Shown here: positions 1 through 5,454 of the stretch, in pieces
How the letters are laid out: each line of letters begins with the position of its first letter
Numbering within the stretch: the first letter of the stretch is position 1
DNA from: Lachnospiraceae bacterium
Lineage (GTDB): Bacteria > Bacillota > Clostridia > Lachnospirales > Lachnospiraceae
DNA: 5,454 nucleotides
Assembly (NCBI GenBank): GCA_017380975.1
Contig: JAFOCX010000099.1
Span: 1 to 5,454 of the forward strand
Reading direction: 5' to 3'
Program-made: the position numbers and the translations under genes
Notes under the pieces: generated by a model
Seen by the model: only the letters and a program-made list of their open reading frames with translations
Databases searched by the model: none
What the model was told of the DNA's origin: nothing

Positions 1-417
1 GAGAAACTGGAACTTGGATATCGCACCAGTGTGATCCCGAAAAAAGGATATCTGGTGCTGGAGGCAGTGATGTCTCTTACAGAAGGAAACATGGAGGAAA
101 GCAAGGCGCTGATGGATGATCTGGCTTTCCGAAGAAAAGATAAACAGCCGCTGGAGTTCCCGAGTGCTGGAAGCACATTTAAGCGTCCGGCAGGTCATTT
201 TGCGGGAAAACTGATCGAGGATTGCGGTCTGAAGGGCTTTACCGTAGGAGGCGCGCAGGTTTCCGAGAAGCATGCAGGCTTTGTGATCAACAAAGGAGGC
301 GCGACTGCATCCGATATTTACAATCTCTGCAAAGAAGTGGAGAAGCGAGTAAAAGCCGAATTTGGCGTATCCCTGGAGATGGAAGTGAAGCTGCTGGGAG
401 AGTTTGAGGAGGAATAA
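1..417 (+). CDS. murB: UDP-N-acetylenolpyruvoylglucosamine reductase, C-terminal part (MurB)
   Basis: This is the 3' part of a gene that begins before the window; the frame is open from base 1 and 138 codons are visible. MurB is the cytoplasmic FAD enzyme that uses NADPH to reduce UDP-GlcNAc-enolpyruvate to UDP-MurNAc, the second committed step of peptidoglycan precursor synthesis. The visible part matches the MurB C-terminal substrate domain. The SAGSTFKRP motif carries the catalytic serine (codon 172-174) that protonates the enol intermediate. It is followed by AGKLIEDCGLKG, GAQVSEKHAGFVIN and the terminal LEMEVKLLGEF, whose second Glu (codon 382-384) matches the conserved catalytic glutamate of the family. 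The FAD-binding N-terminal domain is outside the window. The stop lies 2 bases before rapZ, and the last codons of murB contain the rapZ ribosome binding site, so the two genes are very probably co-transcribed and may be translationally coupled. Confidence 0.96.
   Translation, partial: EKLELGYRTSVIPKKGYLVLEAVMSLTEGNMEESKALMDDLAFRRKDKQPLEFPSAGSTFKRPAGHFAGKLIEDCGLKGFTVGGAQVSEKHAGFVINKGGATASDIYNLCKEVEKRVKAEFGVSLEMEVKLLGEFEEE
406..412 (+). promoter_or_regulatory. Ribosome binding site for rapZ, inside the end of murB
   Basis: GAGGAGG lies 7 bases before the GTG at 420 and is a near-perfect anti-Shine-Dalgarno match. It supports the GTG start of rapZ. It is embedded in the last codons of murB, so ribosomes finishing murB pass over it, which suggests translational coupling. 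Confidence 0.85.
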
Positions 418-419
418 AC

Positions 420-1286
420 GTGAGACTGGTCATTGTAACCGGAATGTCAGGAGCAGGAAAGACGATCGCACTGAAAAATCTGGAAGATATGGGTTTTTAC
501 TGTGTGGACAATCTTCCGATCCTGCTGATTGAAAAGTTTGCAGAACTGACTCTGAGCAGCCGCAATGAGCGAGAGGATATCGCTCTCGGTGTAGATATCC
601 GAAGCGGCGAAGATCTCCCGATGCTGGAGAGCATCATTGACAAATGGAGAGAAAGCTCCTATCCATTCTCCATTTTATTCCTGGAGGCCAATGATGAGAC
701 GCTGATCAAGCGATATAAGGAGACAAGAAGAAGCCATCCGCTTTCCAGAACCGGCCGTATTGAGACCGGTATCATGCAGGAGCGAGAGAAACTGGGCTTT
801 TTACGTGCGAAAGCAGACCAGATCATGGATACCAGCCGCATGCTGACCAAAGAGCTGCGCCAGAATCTGGAGCGTCTGTACTGCGAGGGACGAGAGAAGA
901 GCAATTTATGCATTACTATACTTAGTTTTGGATTTAAATACGGAATTCCTTCCGATGCAGATCTCGTATTTGACGTGCGCTTTTTACCGAATCCACACTA
1001 TGTGGCGGAGCTGCGTGCACATACAGGCATGGAATCCTGCGTGCAGGAATATGTGATGCAGGGCGGAACCGGAGCTGCATTTTTAGAAAAGCTGACGGAT
1101 ATGCTTGGTTTCTTAGTTCCGAATTATGACAAAGAAGGTAAGAATCAGCTGGTGATCGCCATCGGATGTACCGGCGGAAAGCACCGTTCTGTAACGATTG
1201 CCTGTGAGATGTTCGAACGTTTGAAGCAGGATACGCGGTATGAGGTGCATCTGGAACATCGTGATGCCGGAATTGAGGGCAAGTAG
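420..1286 (+). CDS. rapZ: RNase adapter/nucleotide-binding protein RapZ (YvcJ family)
   Basis: The product has 288 residues, the usual length for the family. The N-terminal P-loop kinase-like domain carries a Walker A motif, GMSGAGKT (residues 8-15), followed by LEDMGFYCVDNLP (21-33), the family signature. ETRRSHPL (101-108) and DVRFLPNP (185-192) are also conserved. The C-terminal domain holds GCTGGKHRSV (249-258), a typical RapZ C-domain motif. In E. coli RapZ delivers the sRNA GlmZ to RNase E and senses glucosamine-6-phosphate; in Bacillus the orthologue YvcJ binds and hydrolyses nucleotides and has been linked to competence. GlmZ is an enterobacterial sRNA, so the E. coli mechanism should not be transferred here. 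The C-terminus ends in HRDAGIEGK and lacks the dense Lys/Arg tail used for RNA binding in E. coli. The GTG start is chosen because of the GAGGAGG site 7 bases upstream and because Walker A falls at the expected distance. Position after murB and before whiA implies a joint role in envelope metabolism. The family call is secure; the cellular role is not. Confidence 0.95.
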   Translation: MRLVIVTGMSGAGKTIALKNLEDMGFYCVDNLPILLIEKFAELTLSSRNEREDIALGVDIRSGEDLPMLESIIDKWRESSYPFSILFLEANDETLIKRYKETRRSHPLSRTGRIETGIMQEREKLGFLRAKADQIMDTSRMLTKELRQNLERLYCEGREKSNLCITILSFGFKYGIPSDADLVFDVRFLPNPHYVAELRAHTGMESCVQEYVMQGGTGAAFLEKLTDMLGFLVPNYDKEGKNQLVIAIGCTGGKHRSVTIACEMFERLKQDTRYEVHLEHRDAGIEGK

Positions 1287-1292
1287 TTTGAC

Positions 1293-1300
1293 GGAAGGAG
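1293..1300 (+). promoter_or_regulatory. Ribosome binding site for whiA
   Basis: GGAAGGAG sits in the 23-base gap after rapZ, 9 bases before the ATG at 1310. It supports that start and leaves no room for another gene between rapZ and whiA. Confidence 0.8.
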
Positions 1301-1309
1301 ATAAGCGAA

Positions 1310-2278
1310 ATGTCGTTTTCTTCTCAGATTAAAGAGGAATTATCCAGGCAGACAGCGCCGGCGAGACATTGTCAGATCGCTGAGATTGCTGCCATTCTGA
1401 GCCTTTGCGGTCGGATCCAGATTTCCGGAGACGACCATTATAGTATAAAAATTCATACAGAAAATGTAACAGTAGCCAGAAAATGCTTTACATTATTGAA
1501 AAAAACCTTTAATATAGTTACTGATATCTCAATACGACGGAATGCACACCTCGGAAAAAACCGAATTTATTCAGTTGCTGTGAAGCAGCATGACGATGCA
1601 CTCCGTATATTGAAGGCCACAAAACTTCTGGCAGACGACGGAGAGATCGGCGAAAACCTTAATGTTGTGGGAAACGTGGTAGTGCAGAATCCTTGCTGCC
1701 GCCGTGCATTCCTGCGAGGTGCATTTCTTGCATCCGGTTCGATCAGTGATCCGGAGAAATCCTATCATTTTGAGATCGTGTGTGCGACCGAACCGAAAGC
1801 CAAGCAGATCCAGTCGATCATGGCCACGTTTAACGTAGAGGCGAAGATCGTCATTCGAAAGAAATATTATGTGGTCTACATCAAAGAAGGGAACCAGATT
1901 GTCGACATGCTGAATGTCATGGAGGCCCATTTATCACTGATGGAACTGGAGAATATCCGCATTGTGAAGGAAATGCGAAGCAATGTGAACCGCCAGGTCA
2001 ATTGTGAGACGGCCAATATCAATAAGACCGTATCTGCTGCGATGAAGCAGATCGCGGACATTGAGTACATTCGCGACACGGTCGGATTTGAAAGTCTTCC
2101 GCCGGGACTGGCTGAGATTGCCAGGGTAAGACTGGAAAAACCGGAGGCGACCCTGAAGGAACTCGGGGAAGAGCTGGAACCCCCTGTTGGAAAGTCCGGT
2201 GTCAATCACCGGCTTAGAAAACTCTGTGAGACAGCAGAACAGCTGAGAGCACAGGGGACAGGAAGCGGAGCACAATAA
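1310..2278 (+). CDS. whiA: DNA-binding protein WhiA (sporulation/division regulator)
   Basis: The product has 322 residues, a normal WhiA length. The N-terminal WhiA domain (about 1-110, starting MSFSSQIKEEL) is followed by a LAGLIDADG homing-endonuclease-like fold (about 125-215) with the signature FLRGAFLASGSISDP (134-148). The metal-binding acidic residues of the endonuclease motif are replaced there, so it is expected to be non-cutting, as in other WhiA proteins. A linker rich in conserved Arg/Asn (NRQVNCETANINKT, about 227-240) leads to the C-terminal helix-turn-helix domain (about 245-310), including TLKELGEEL (281-289) and KSGVNHRLRKL (295-305). In Streptomyces WhiA activates division genes during sporulation together with WhiB; in Bacillus it affects division and chromosome segregation, apparently not as a classical transcription factor. 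The ATG is preceded by a good Shine-Dalgarno. whiA sits between rapZ and a Crh-like gene, as in Bacillus but without yvcK. Bases 1441-1560 within the gene are clearly more AT-rich (about 71%) than the rest. Confidence 0.96.
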   Translation: MSFSSQIKEELSRQTAPARHCQIAEIAAILSLCGRIQISGDDHYSIKIHTENVTVARKCFTLLKKTFNIVTDISIRRNAHLGKNRIYSVAVKQHDDALRILKATKLLADDGEIGENLNVVGNVVVQNPCCRRAFLRGAFLASGSISDPEKSYHFEIVCATEPKAKQIQSIMATFNVEAKIVIRKKYYVVYIKEGNQIVDMLNVMEAHLSLMELENIRIVKEMRSNVNRQVNCETANINKTVSAAMKQIADIEYIRDTVGFESLPPGLAEIARVRLEKPEATLKELGEELEPPVGKSGVNHRLRKLCETAEQLRAQGTGSGAQ

Positions 2279-2296
2279 GCAGCATCTATGCTCCGT
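2265..2296 (+). other. Inverted repeat over the whiA stop, ahead of the HPr-like gene
   Basis: CGGAGCA (2266-2272) pairs with TGCTCCG (2289-2295), and a further G-U closing pair is possible at 2265/2296. The loop of 16 bases contains the whiA stop codon. The stem ends 7 bases before the Shine-Dalgarno of the next gene. No run of T follows, so it is not an intrinsic terminator. A competing GCACA/TGTGC pairing (2270-2274 with 2296-2300) exists. It may act in mRNA processing or in setting relative expression, but it could also be chance. Confidence 0.35.
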
Positions 2297-2303
2297 GTGC
2301 AGT

Positions 2304-2310
2304 GAGGAGG
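2304..2310 (+). promoter_or_regulatory. Ribosome binding site for the HPr-like gene, decides its start
   Basis: GAGGAGG lies 6 bases before the ATG at 2317. An in-frame GTG at 2302 overlaps this site and has no Shine-Dalgarno of its own at the right distance, so the ATG is the start. This choice also places Glu15 and Ser46 at the canonical HPr numbers. Confidence 0.88.
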
Positions 2311-2316
2311 AGTAAT

Positions 2317-2571
2317 ATGACAAAGAGAACCGTGACTATCGAACTTGCTTCCGGTCTTGAAGCGCGTCCGATCGCAATGCTGGTACAGCTTGCAAGCAGT
2401 TATGAAAGCAAGATCTATGTAGAAAGTGACAACAAAAAAGTGAATGCGAAGAGTATTATGGGTATGATGACCCTGGACCTTCCGGTTGGCGAGCAGGTAA
2501 TCATTACCGCTGACGGCGCCGACGAGGAAAAGGCGATCGACGAGATCGAGAAATACCTCAGCAACCACTAA
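2317..2571 (+). CDS. HPr-family protein with Glu15 in place of catalytic His (Crh-like)
   Basis: The 84-residue product has the full length of an HPr fold. Canonical HPr carries His15 in GLHARP, which accepts phosphate from PEP via Enzyme I; here the motif reads GLEARP (13-18), with Glu at exactly position 15 (codon GAA 2359-2361). It therefore should not transfer phosphate in the PTS. The regulatory site is intact: VNAKSIMG (42-49) has Ser46, the HprK phosphorylation site, with Ile47, Met48 and Met51 that form the hydrophobic patch used for HprK and CcpA contacts, and Arg17 is also kept. This is the pattern of Bacillus Crh, which has Gln15 plus Ser46 and lies in the same neighbourhood, directly after whiA. 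The inferred role is a catabolite-repression cofactor or carbon-status signal rather than a sugar-transport phosphocarrier. It is the last gene of the murB-rapZ-whiA unit and is followed 18 bases after its stop by an intrinsic terminator. An automatic pipeline would probably call it simply HPr. Fold assignment is very secure; CcpA partnership is inferred. Confidence 0.93.
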   Translation: MTKRTVTIELASGLEARPIAMLVQLASSYESKIYVESDNKKVNAKSIMGMMTLDLPVGEQVIITADGADEEKAIDEIEKYLSNH

Positions 2572-2589
2572 TGAAATATTGAAATTTTG

Positions 2590-2622
2590 AAGAGACTGTC
2601 TCGAAAGGGACCGTCTCTTTTT
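2590..2622 (+). terminator. Rho-independent terminator after the HPr-like gene
   Basis: The arms 2591-2602 (AGAGACTGTCTC) and 2607-2618 (GGGACCGTCTCT) pair over 12 positions with one T/C mismatch and one G-U wobble, closed by a GAAA tetraloop (2603-2606). A T run follows (2618-2622), and A2590 extends the stem into it. It ends the murB-rapZ-whiA-HPr unit and separates it from dnaE. Confidence 0.88.
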
Positions 2623-2624
2623 GC

Positions 2625-2656
2625 TTGCGAAATAGACTGATATCCTTTAATATAGT
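2625..2656 (+). promoter_or_regulatory. Candidate sigma-A-type promoter for dnaE
   Basis: Between the terminator and dnaE is an AT-rich stretch with a good -10 match, TATAGT (2651-2656). TTGCGA (2625-2630) is the best -35-like hexamer, but it is 20 bases from TATAGT and 17 bases from the weaker overlapping TAATAT (2648-2653). No pair is both well spaced and well matched. The presence of a strong terminator just upstream makes some promoter here likely; its exact position is uncertain. Confidence 0.35.
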
Positions 2657-2681
2657 AAAAGACAGATATGAGAAAGATGAC

Positions 2682-2686
2682 GGAGG
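2682..2686 (+). promoter_or_regulatory. Ribosome binding site for dnaE
   Basis: GGAGG lies 6 bases before the ATG at 2693 and supports that start, which also gives the expected N-terminus MAFTHLHVHT of the PHP domain. Confidence 0.85.
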
Positions 2687-2692
2687 GATCAG

Positions 2693-5454
2693 ATGGCATT
2701 TACACATTTACACGTCCATACAGAATACAGTCTTTTGGACGGATCCAGTAAAATCAAAGAGCTTGCAGCGCGGGCAAAAGAGCTTGGAATGGACAGCATG
2801 GCGATCACAGACCATGGTGCCATGTTTGGCGTGATCGACTTTTACCGTGCAGCGAAAGAAAACGGGATCAAGCCAATCCTGGGATGTGAGGTCTACGTTT
2901 CTCCGGCGTCCAGATTTGACCGTGAAAATGTAAACGGAGAGGATCGTTACTACCATCTGGTGCTTTTGGCGGAGAACAACGAAGGTTATCAGAACCTGAT
3001 GAAGATCGTGTCCAAAGGCTATGTGGACGGTTTCTATTATAAACCGCGAGTGGATATGGAAGTGCTTGAACAGTACCATGAAGGTCTGATCGCACTGAGC
3101 GCCTGTCTGGCAGGTGAAGTGGCCAGATTCCTGCAGAGAGGTCTGTATGAGGAGGCAAAAGCTGCGGCGGAAAAATACCGCAGTGTATTTGGTGACGGCA
3201 ATTATTTCTTAGAACTTCAGGACCACGGGATCCCGATGCAGCGTCAGGTAAACCAGGGCCTTCTTCGTCTGTCCAGAGAATGCAACATTCCGTTGGTTGC
3301 CACCAACGACTGTCATTATATCAATGCAGAAGACTGGGAGCCGCACGACATCCTGCTCTGCATCCAGACCGGTAAAAAAGTAGCGGATGAAAATCGTATG
3401 CGCTACGAGGGCGGTCAGTATTATGTGAAATCCGAAGACGAGATGCGTCAGCTGTTTGGTTATGTCCCGCAGGCCCTTGAAAATACTCACAGGATCGCGG
3501 AACGATGCAATGTGGAAATCGAATTCGGCGTCACAAAACTTCCGAAATACGAAGTTCCGGAAGGGTTTGATTCCTGGACATATCTCCAGTATCTCTGTAA
3601 AAAAGGCTTTGCAGAGCGTTATCCAAATGGCGGAAAAGACCTGGAAGAGCGTCTGGAATATGAATTAAATACGATCAAAAATATGGGATACGTCGATTAT
3701 TTCCTGATTGTATGGGATTTCATCAACTATGCAAAATCCAATGATATTGCAGTTGGCCCGGGCCGAGGATCGGCGGCGGGCAGTATTGTTTCGTATTGTC
3801 TGAGGATCACGGACATTGATCCGATCCGCTACCAGCTTCTTTTCGAGCGATTCCTGAATCCGGAACGAGTATCCATGCCGGATATCGACGTGGACTTCTG
3901 TTATGAAAGACGTCAGGAAGTCATTGATTATGTAGTAAAGAAATACGGAAAAGACCAGGTTGCCCAGATCGTTACCTTCGGTACACTGGCAGCCCGCGGT
4001 GTTATTCGTGATGTGGGCCGTGTGATGGACCTTCCGTATGCGCTGTGCGACCAGGTATCCAAGATGGTTCCGGCAGAACTGAACATTACCCTGGAACTGG
4101 CATTAAAGAAGAATCCGGAATTAAAAGCTCTGTATGATTCGGACGAGCAGGTTCACAAGCTGATTGACATGTCCATGCGCCTGGAAGGTCTTCCGAGACA
4201 TACTTCCATGCATGCAGCCGGTGTCGTGATCAGCCGTACTTCCGTGGACGAATACGTACCGTTGTCCAGAGGCTCTGACGGTACGATCACAACGCAGTTT
4301 ACCATGACAACACTGGAAGAACTGGGTCTGTTAAAGATGGATTTCCTGGGGCTCAGAACGCTGACCGTGATCCAGGATGCAGTCAATATGATCGAAAAGA
4401 ACCATGGGCTTAAGGTTGACCTGGAGCACATGAGTTATGATGATAAAAAAGTATTTGAATCCCTTGGAACCGGAAAGAATGAGGGCGTGTTTCAGCTGGA
4501 AAGCGGCGGCTTTAAGACGTTCATGAAGGAGTTGAAACCGTCCAGTCTGGAAGATATCATCGCCGGAATTTCCCTGTATCGTCCGGGTCCGATGGATTTC
4601 ATTCCGAAATATTTAAAAGGCAAAAATGACCGTTCTGCCATTACCTACACCTGTCCGCAGCTGGAGCACATTTTAAGTCCGACTTACGGCTGTATCGTTT
4701 ATCAGGAGCAGGTTATGCAGATCGTTCGTGACCTGGCGGGTTATACCTTGGGACGAAGCGACCTGGTTCGCCGTGCCATGTCCAAGAAAAAAGCATCTGT
4801 CATGGCGAAAGAGCGCCAGAATTTCGTTTACGGAAATGAAGAAGAAGGCGTTCAGGGCTGTGTGGCCAGCGGGATCAGTGAATCCGTGGCCAACCAGATC
4901 TACGACGATATGACAGATTTTGCAAAGTATGCATTTAACAAATCCCATGCAGCTGCGTATGCAGTGGTTGCGTATCAGACTGCATGGCTGAAATATTATT
5001 ATCCGAAGGAGTTTATGGCAGCGCTGATGACTTCTGTCATGGACAACGTGACGAAGGTTTCCGAGTACATTCTCGCCTGCAGAAATATGGGCATTTCCAT
5101 TTTGCCTCCGGATATTAACGAGGGATACGGTGGTTTCTCCGTTTCCGGAAACAGCATTCGATACGGATTGTCCGCGATCAAGAGCGTGGGCCGTTCCGTT
5201 GTGGATATGATCATCAGGGAGCGTGAGGCAAACGGACCATTCACGACGCTGGAAGATTTTGTGACTCGCATGTCCAACAAAGAAGTTAATAAGAGAACTT
5301 TAGAGAGTTTTATCAAGTCCGGTGCACTGGATTCTCTTCCGGGAACCAGAAAGCAGAAATGGATCGTGGCACCTGATCTTCTGGAAAGTAAGGCGAAAGA
5401 GAAGAAGACCGGTTTTGAGGGTCAGCTGAGCTTTTTCGATCTTGTGGGTGAAGA
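2693..5454 (+). CDS. dnaE: DNA polymerase III alpha subunit, DnaE1 type, C-terminus cut by window
   Basis: The frame is open from the ATG to the window edge, giving 920 complete codons of a protein usually about 1150 residues long. It is a C-family replicative polymerase. Domains in order: an N-terminal PHP domain (about 1-275) with HLHVHTEYSLLDG (5-17), ITDHG (38-42), GCEVY (64-68), SACLAGE (136-142) and NDCH (205-208), so the expected metal ligands H7, H9, D16, H41, E66, H88, C138, D206 and H208 are all present; then palm and thumb with GPGRGSAAGS (355-364), the catalytic PDIDVDF (Asp399 and Asp401) and MDFLGLRTLT (Asp550). Fingers motifs are MHAAGVVIS (from about 506), RPGPM (630-634), YQEQVM (670-675) and FNKSHAAAY (748-756). 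A helix-hairpin-helix region follows (YGLSAIKSVG 824-833). QLSFF (911-915) fits an internal beta-clamp-binding motif. The OB-fold and tail are outside the window. FCYERR after the catalytic Asp pair, plus the intact PHP site, indicate DnaE1 rather than the Bacillus DnaE3 type. Promoter and terminator placement suggest its own transcript. Confidence 0.97.
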   Translation, partial: MAFTHLHVHTEYSLLDGSSKIKELAARAKELGMDSMAITDHGAMFGVIDFYRAAKENGIKPILGCEVYVSPASRFDRENVNGEDRYYHLVLLAENNEGYQNLMKIVSKGYVDGFYYKPRVDMEVLEQYHEGLIALSACLAGEVARFLQRGLYEEAKAAAEKYRSVFGDGNYFLELQDHGIPMQRQVNQGLLRLSRECNIPLVATNDCHYINAEDWEPHDILLCIQTGKKVADENRMRYEGGQYYVKSEDEMRQLFGYVPQALENTHRIAERCNVEIEFGVTKLPKYEVPEGFDSWTYLQYLCKKGFAERYPNGGKDLEERLEYELNTIKNMGYVDYFLIVWDFINYAKSNDIAVGPGRGSAAGSIVSYCLRITDIDPIRYQLLFERFLNPERVSMPDIDVDFCYERRQEVIDYVVKKYGKDQVAQIVTFGTLAARGVIRDVGRVMDLPYALCDQVSKMVPAELNITLELALKKNPELKALYDSDEQVHKLIDMSMRLEGLPRHTSMHAAGVVISRTSVDEYVPLSRGSDGTITTQFTMTTLEELGLLKMDFLGLRTLTVIQDAVNMIEKNHGLKVDLEHMSYDDKKVFESLGTGKNEGVFQLESGGFKTFMKELKPSSLEDIIAGISLYRPGPMDFIPKYLKGKNDRSAITYTCPQLEHILSPTYGCIVYQEQVMQIVRDLAGYTLGRSDLVRRAMSKKKASVMAKERQNFVYGNEEEGVQGCVASGISESVANQIYDDMTDFAKYAFNKSHAAAYAVVAYQTAWLKYYYPKEFMAALMTSVMDNVTKVSEYILACRNMGISILPPDINEGYGGFSVSGNSIRYGLSAIKSVGRSVVDMIIREREANGPFTTLEDFVTRMSNKEVNKRTLESFIKSGALDSLPGTRKQKWIVAPDLLESKAKEKKTGFEGQLSFFDLVGE

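Noticed and set aside
575..600. Inverted repeat GGATATC / GATATCC inside rapZ
   Set aside because: It is short, lies in coding sequence and rests on a self-complementary GATATC core; expected by chance.
917..922. TATACT inside rapZ as a possible -10 box
   Set aside because: No -35-like hexamer lies at a suitable distance upstream (the bases 17 upstream read GAGAAG), and the stretch encodes a conserved part of RapZ.
1711..1754. LAGLIDADG signature in whiA taken as a homing endonuclease or intein
   Set aside because: The motif is degenerate, lacking the acidic catalytic residues, and lies in the normal place within a full-length WhiA; no intein splice motifs are present.
2302..2316. Upstream in-frame GTG as alternative start of the HPr-like gene
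   Set aside because: The GTG overlaps the Shine-Dalgarno that serves the ATG at 2317, and using it would add five residues (MRRSN) that HPr proteins lack.
1934..2323. Minus-strand open frame of 129 codons opposite whiA and the spacer
   Set aside because: It lies almost entirely opposite a well-supported gene, has no recognisable domain, and no convincing ribosome binding site; a shadow of whiA codon structure.
2206..2568. Minus-strand open frame of 120 codons opposite the HPr-like gene
   Set aside because: It is antisense to a fully conserved HPr-fold protein and its translation resembles no known family.
2708..3079. Minus-strand open frame of 123 codons opposite the start of dnaE
   Set aside because: It covers the conserved PHP domain in antisense and shows no family motif of its own.

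Overview
The window looks like core chromosome of a Clostridia-class Firmicute, most likely from the Lachnospiraceae. This is inferred from gene order (murB - rapZ - whiA - HPr-like - dnaE), strong GGAGG-type ribosome binding sites, roughly balanced GC content and the protein motifs; no database search was possible. All five genes are on the + strand. No RNA genes, mobile elements, CRISPR arrays or long repeats are visible. The longest gap between genes is about 121 bases (2572-2692), and it holds a terminator and a candidate promoter.

Layout: (1) 1-417, the C-terminal part of MurB (UDP-N-acetylenolpyruvoylglucosamine reductase), whose start lies before the window. (2) 420-1286, RapZ/YvcJ-family nucleotide-binding protein, starting at GTG two bases after the murB stop. 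(3) 1310-2278, WhiA, a LAGLIDADG-derived HTH DNA-binding protein. (4) 2317-2571, an 84-residue HPr-fold protein in which the catalytic His15 is Glu while the regulatory Ser46 is kept, as in Bacillus Crh. (5) A clear intrinsic terminator at about 2590-2622, then a weak candidate promoter. (6) 2693 to the window edge, dnaE, DNA polymerase III alpha subunit, with 920 complete codons in view and its C-terminus missing.

The first four genes are tightly packed (gaps of 2, 23 and 38 bases), read as one transcript and end at the terminator. They link cell-wall precursor synthesis (MurB), amino-sugar or envelope signalling (RapZ family), division and chromosome control (WhiA), and carbon-status signalling (Crh-like protein, a likely HprK/CcpA partner). 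The Bacillus version of this cluster has yvcK/glmR between yvcJ and whiA; here that gene is absent from the 23-base gap. dnaE appears to be a separate transcription unit. It is the DnaE1 type, with an intact PHP metal site and a probable clamp-binding motif just before the window ends.

No wholly new system is evident. The observations most worth following are the Glu15 HPr-like protein, the missing glmR, and the proofreading-competent PHP domain of the polymerase.
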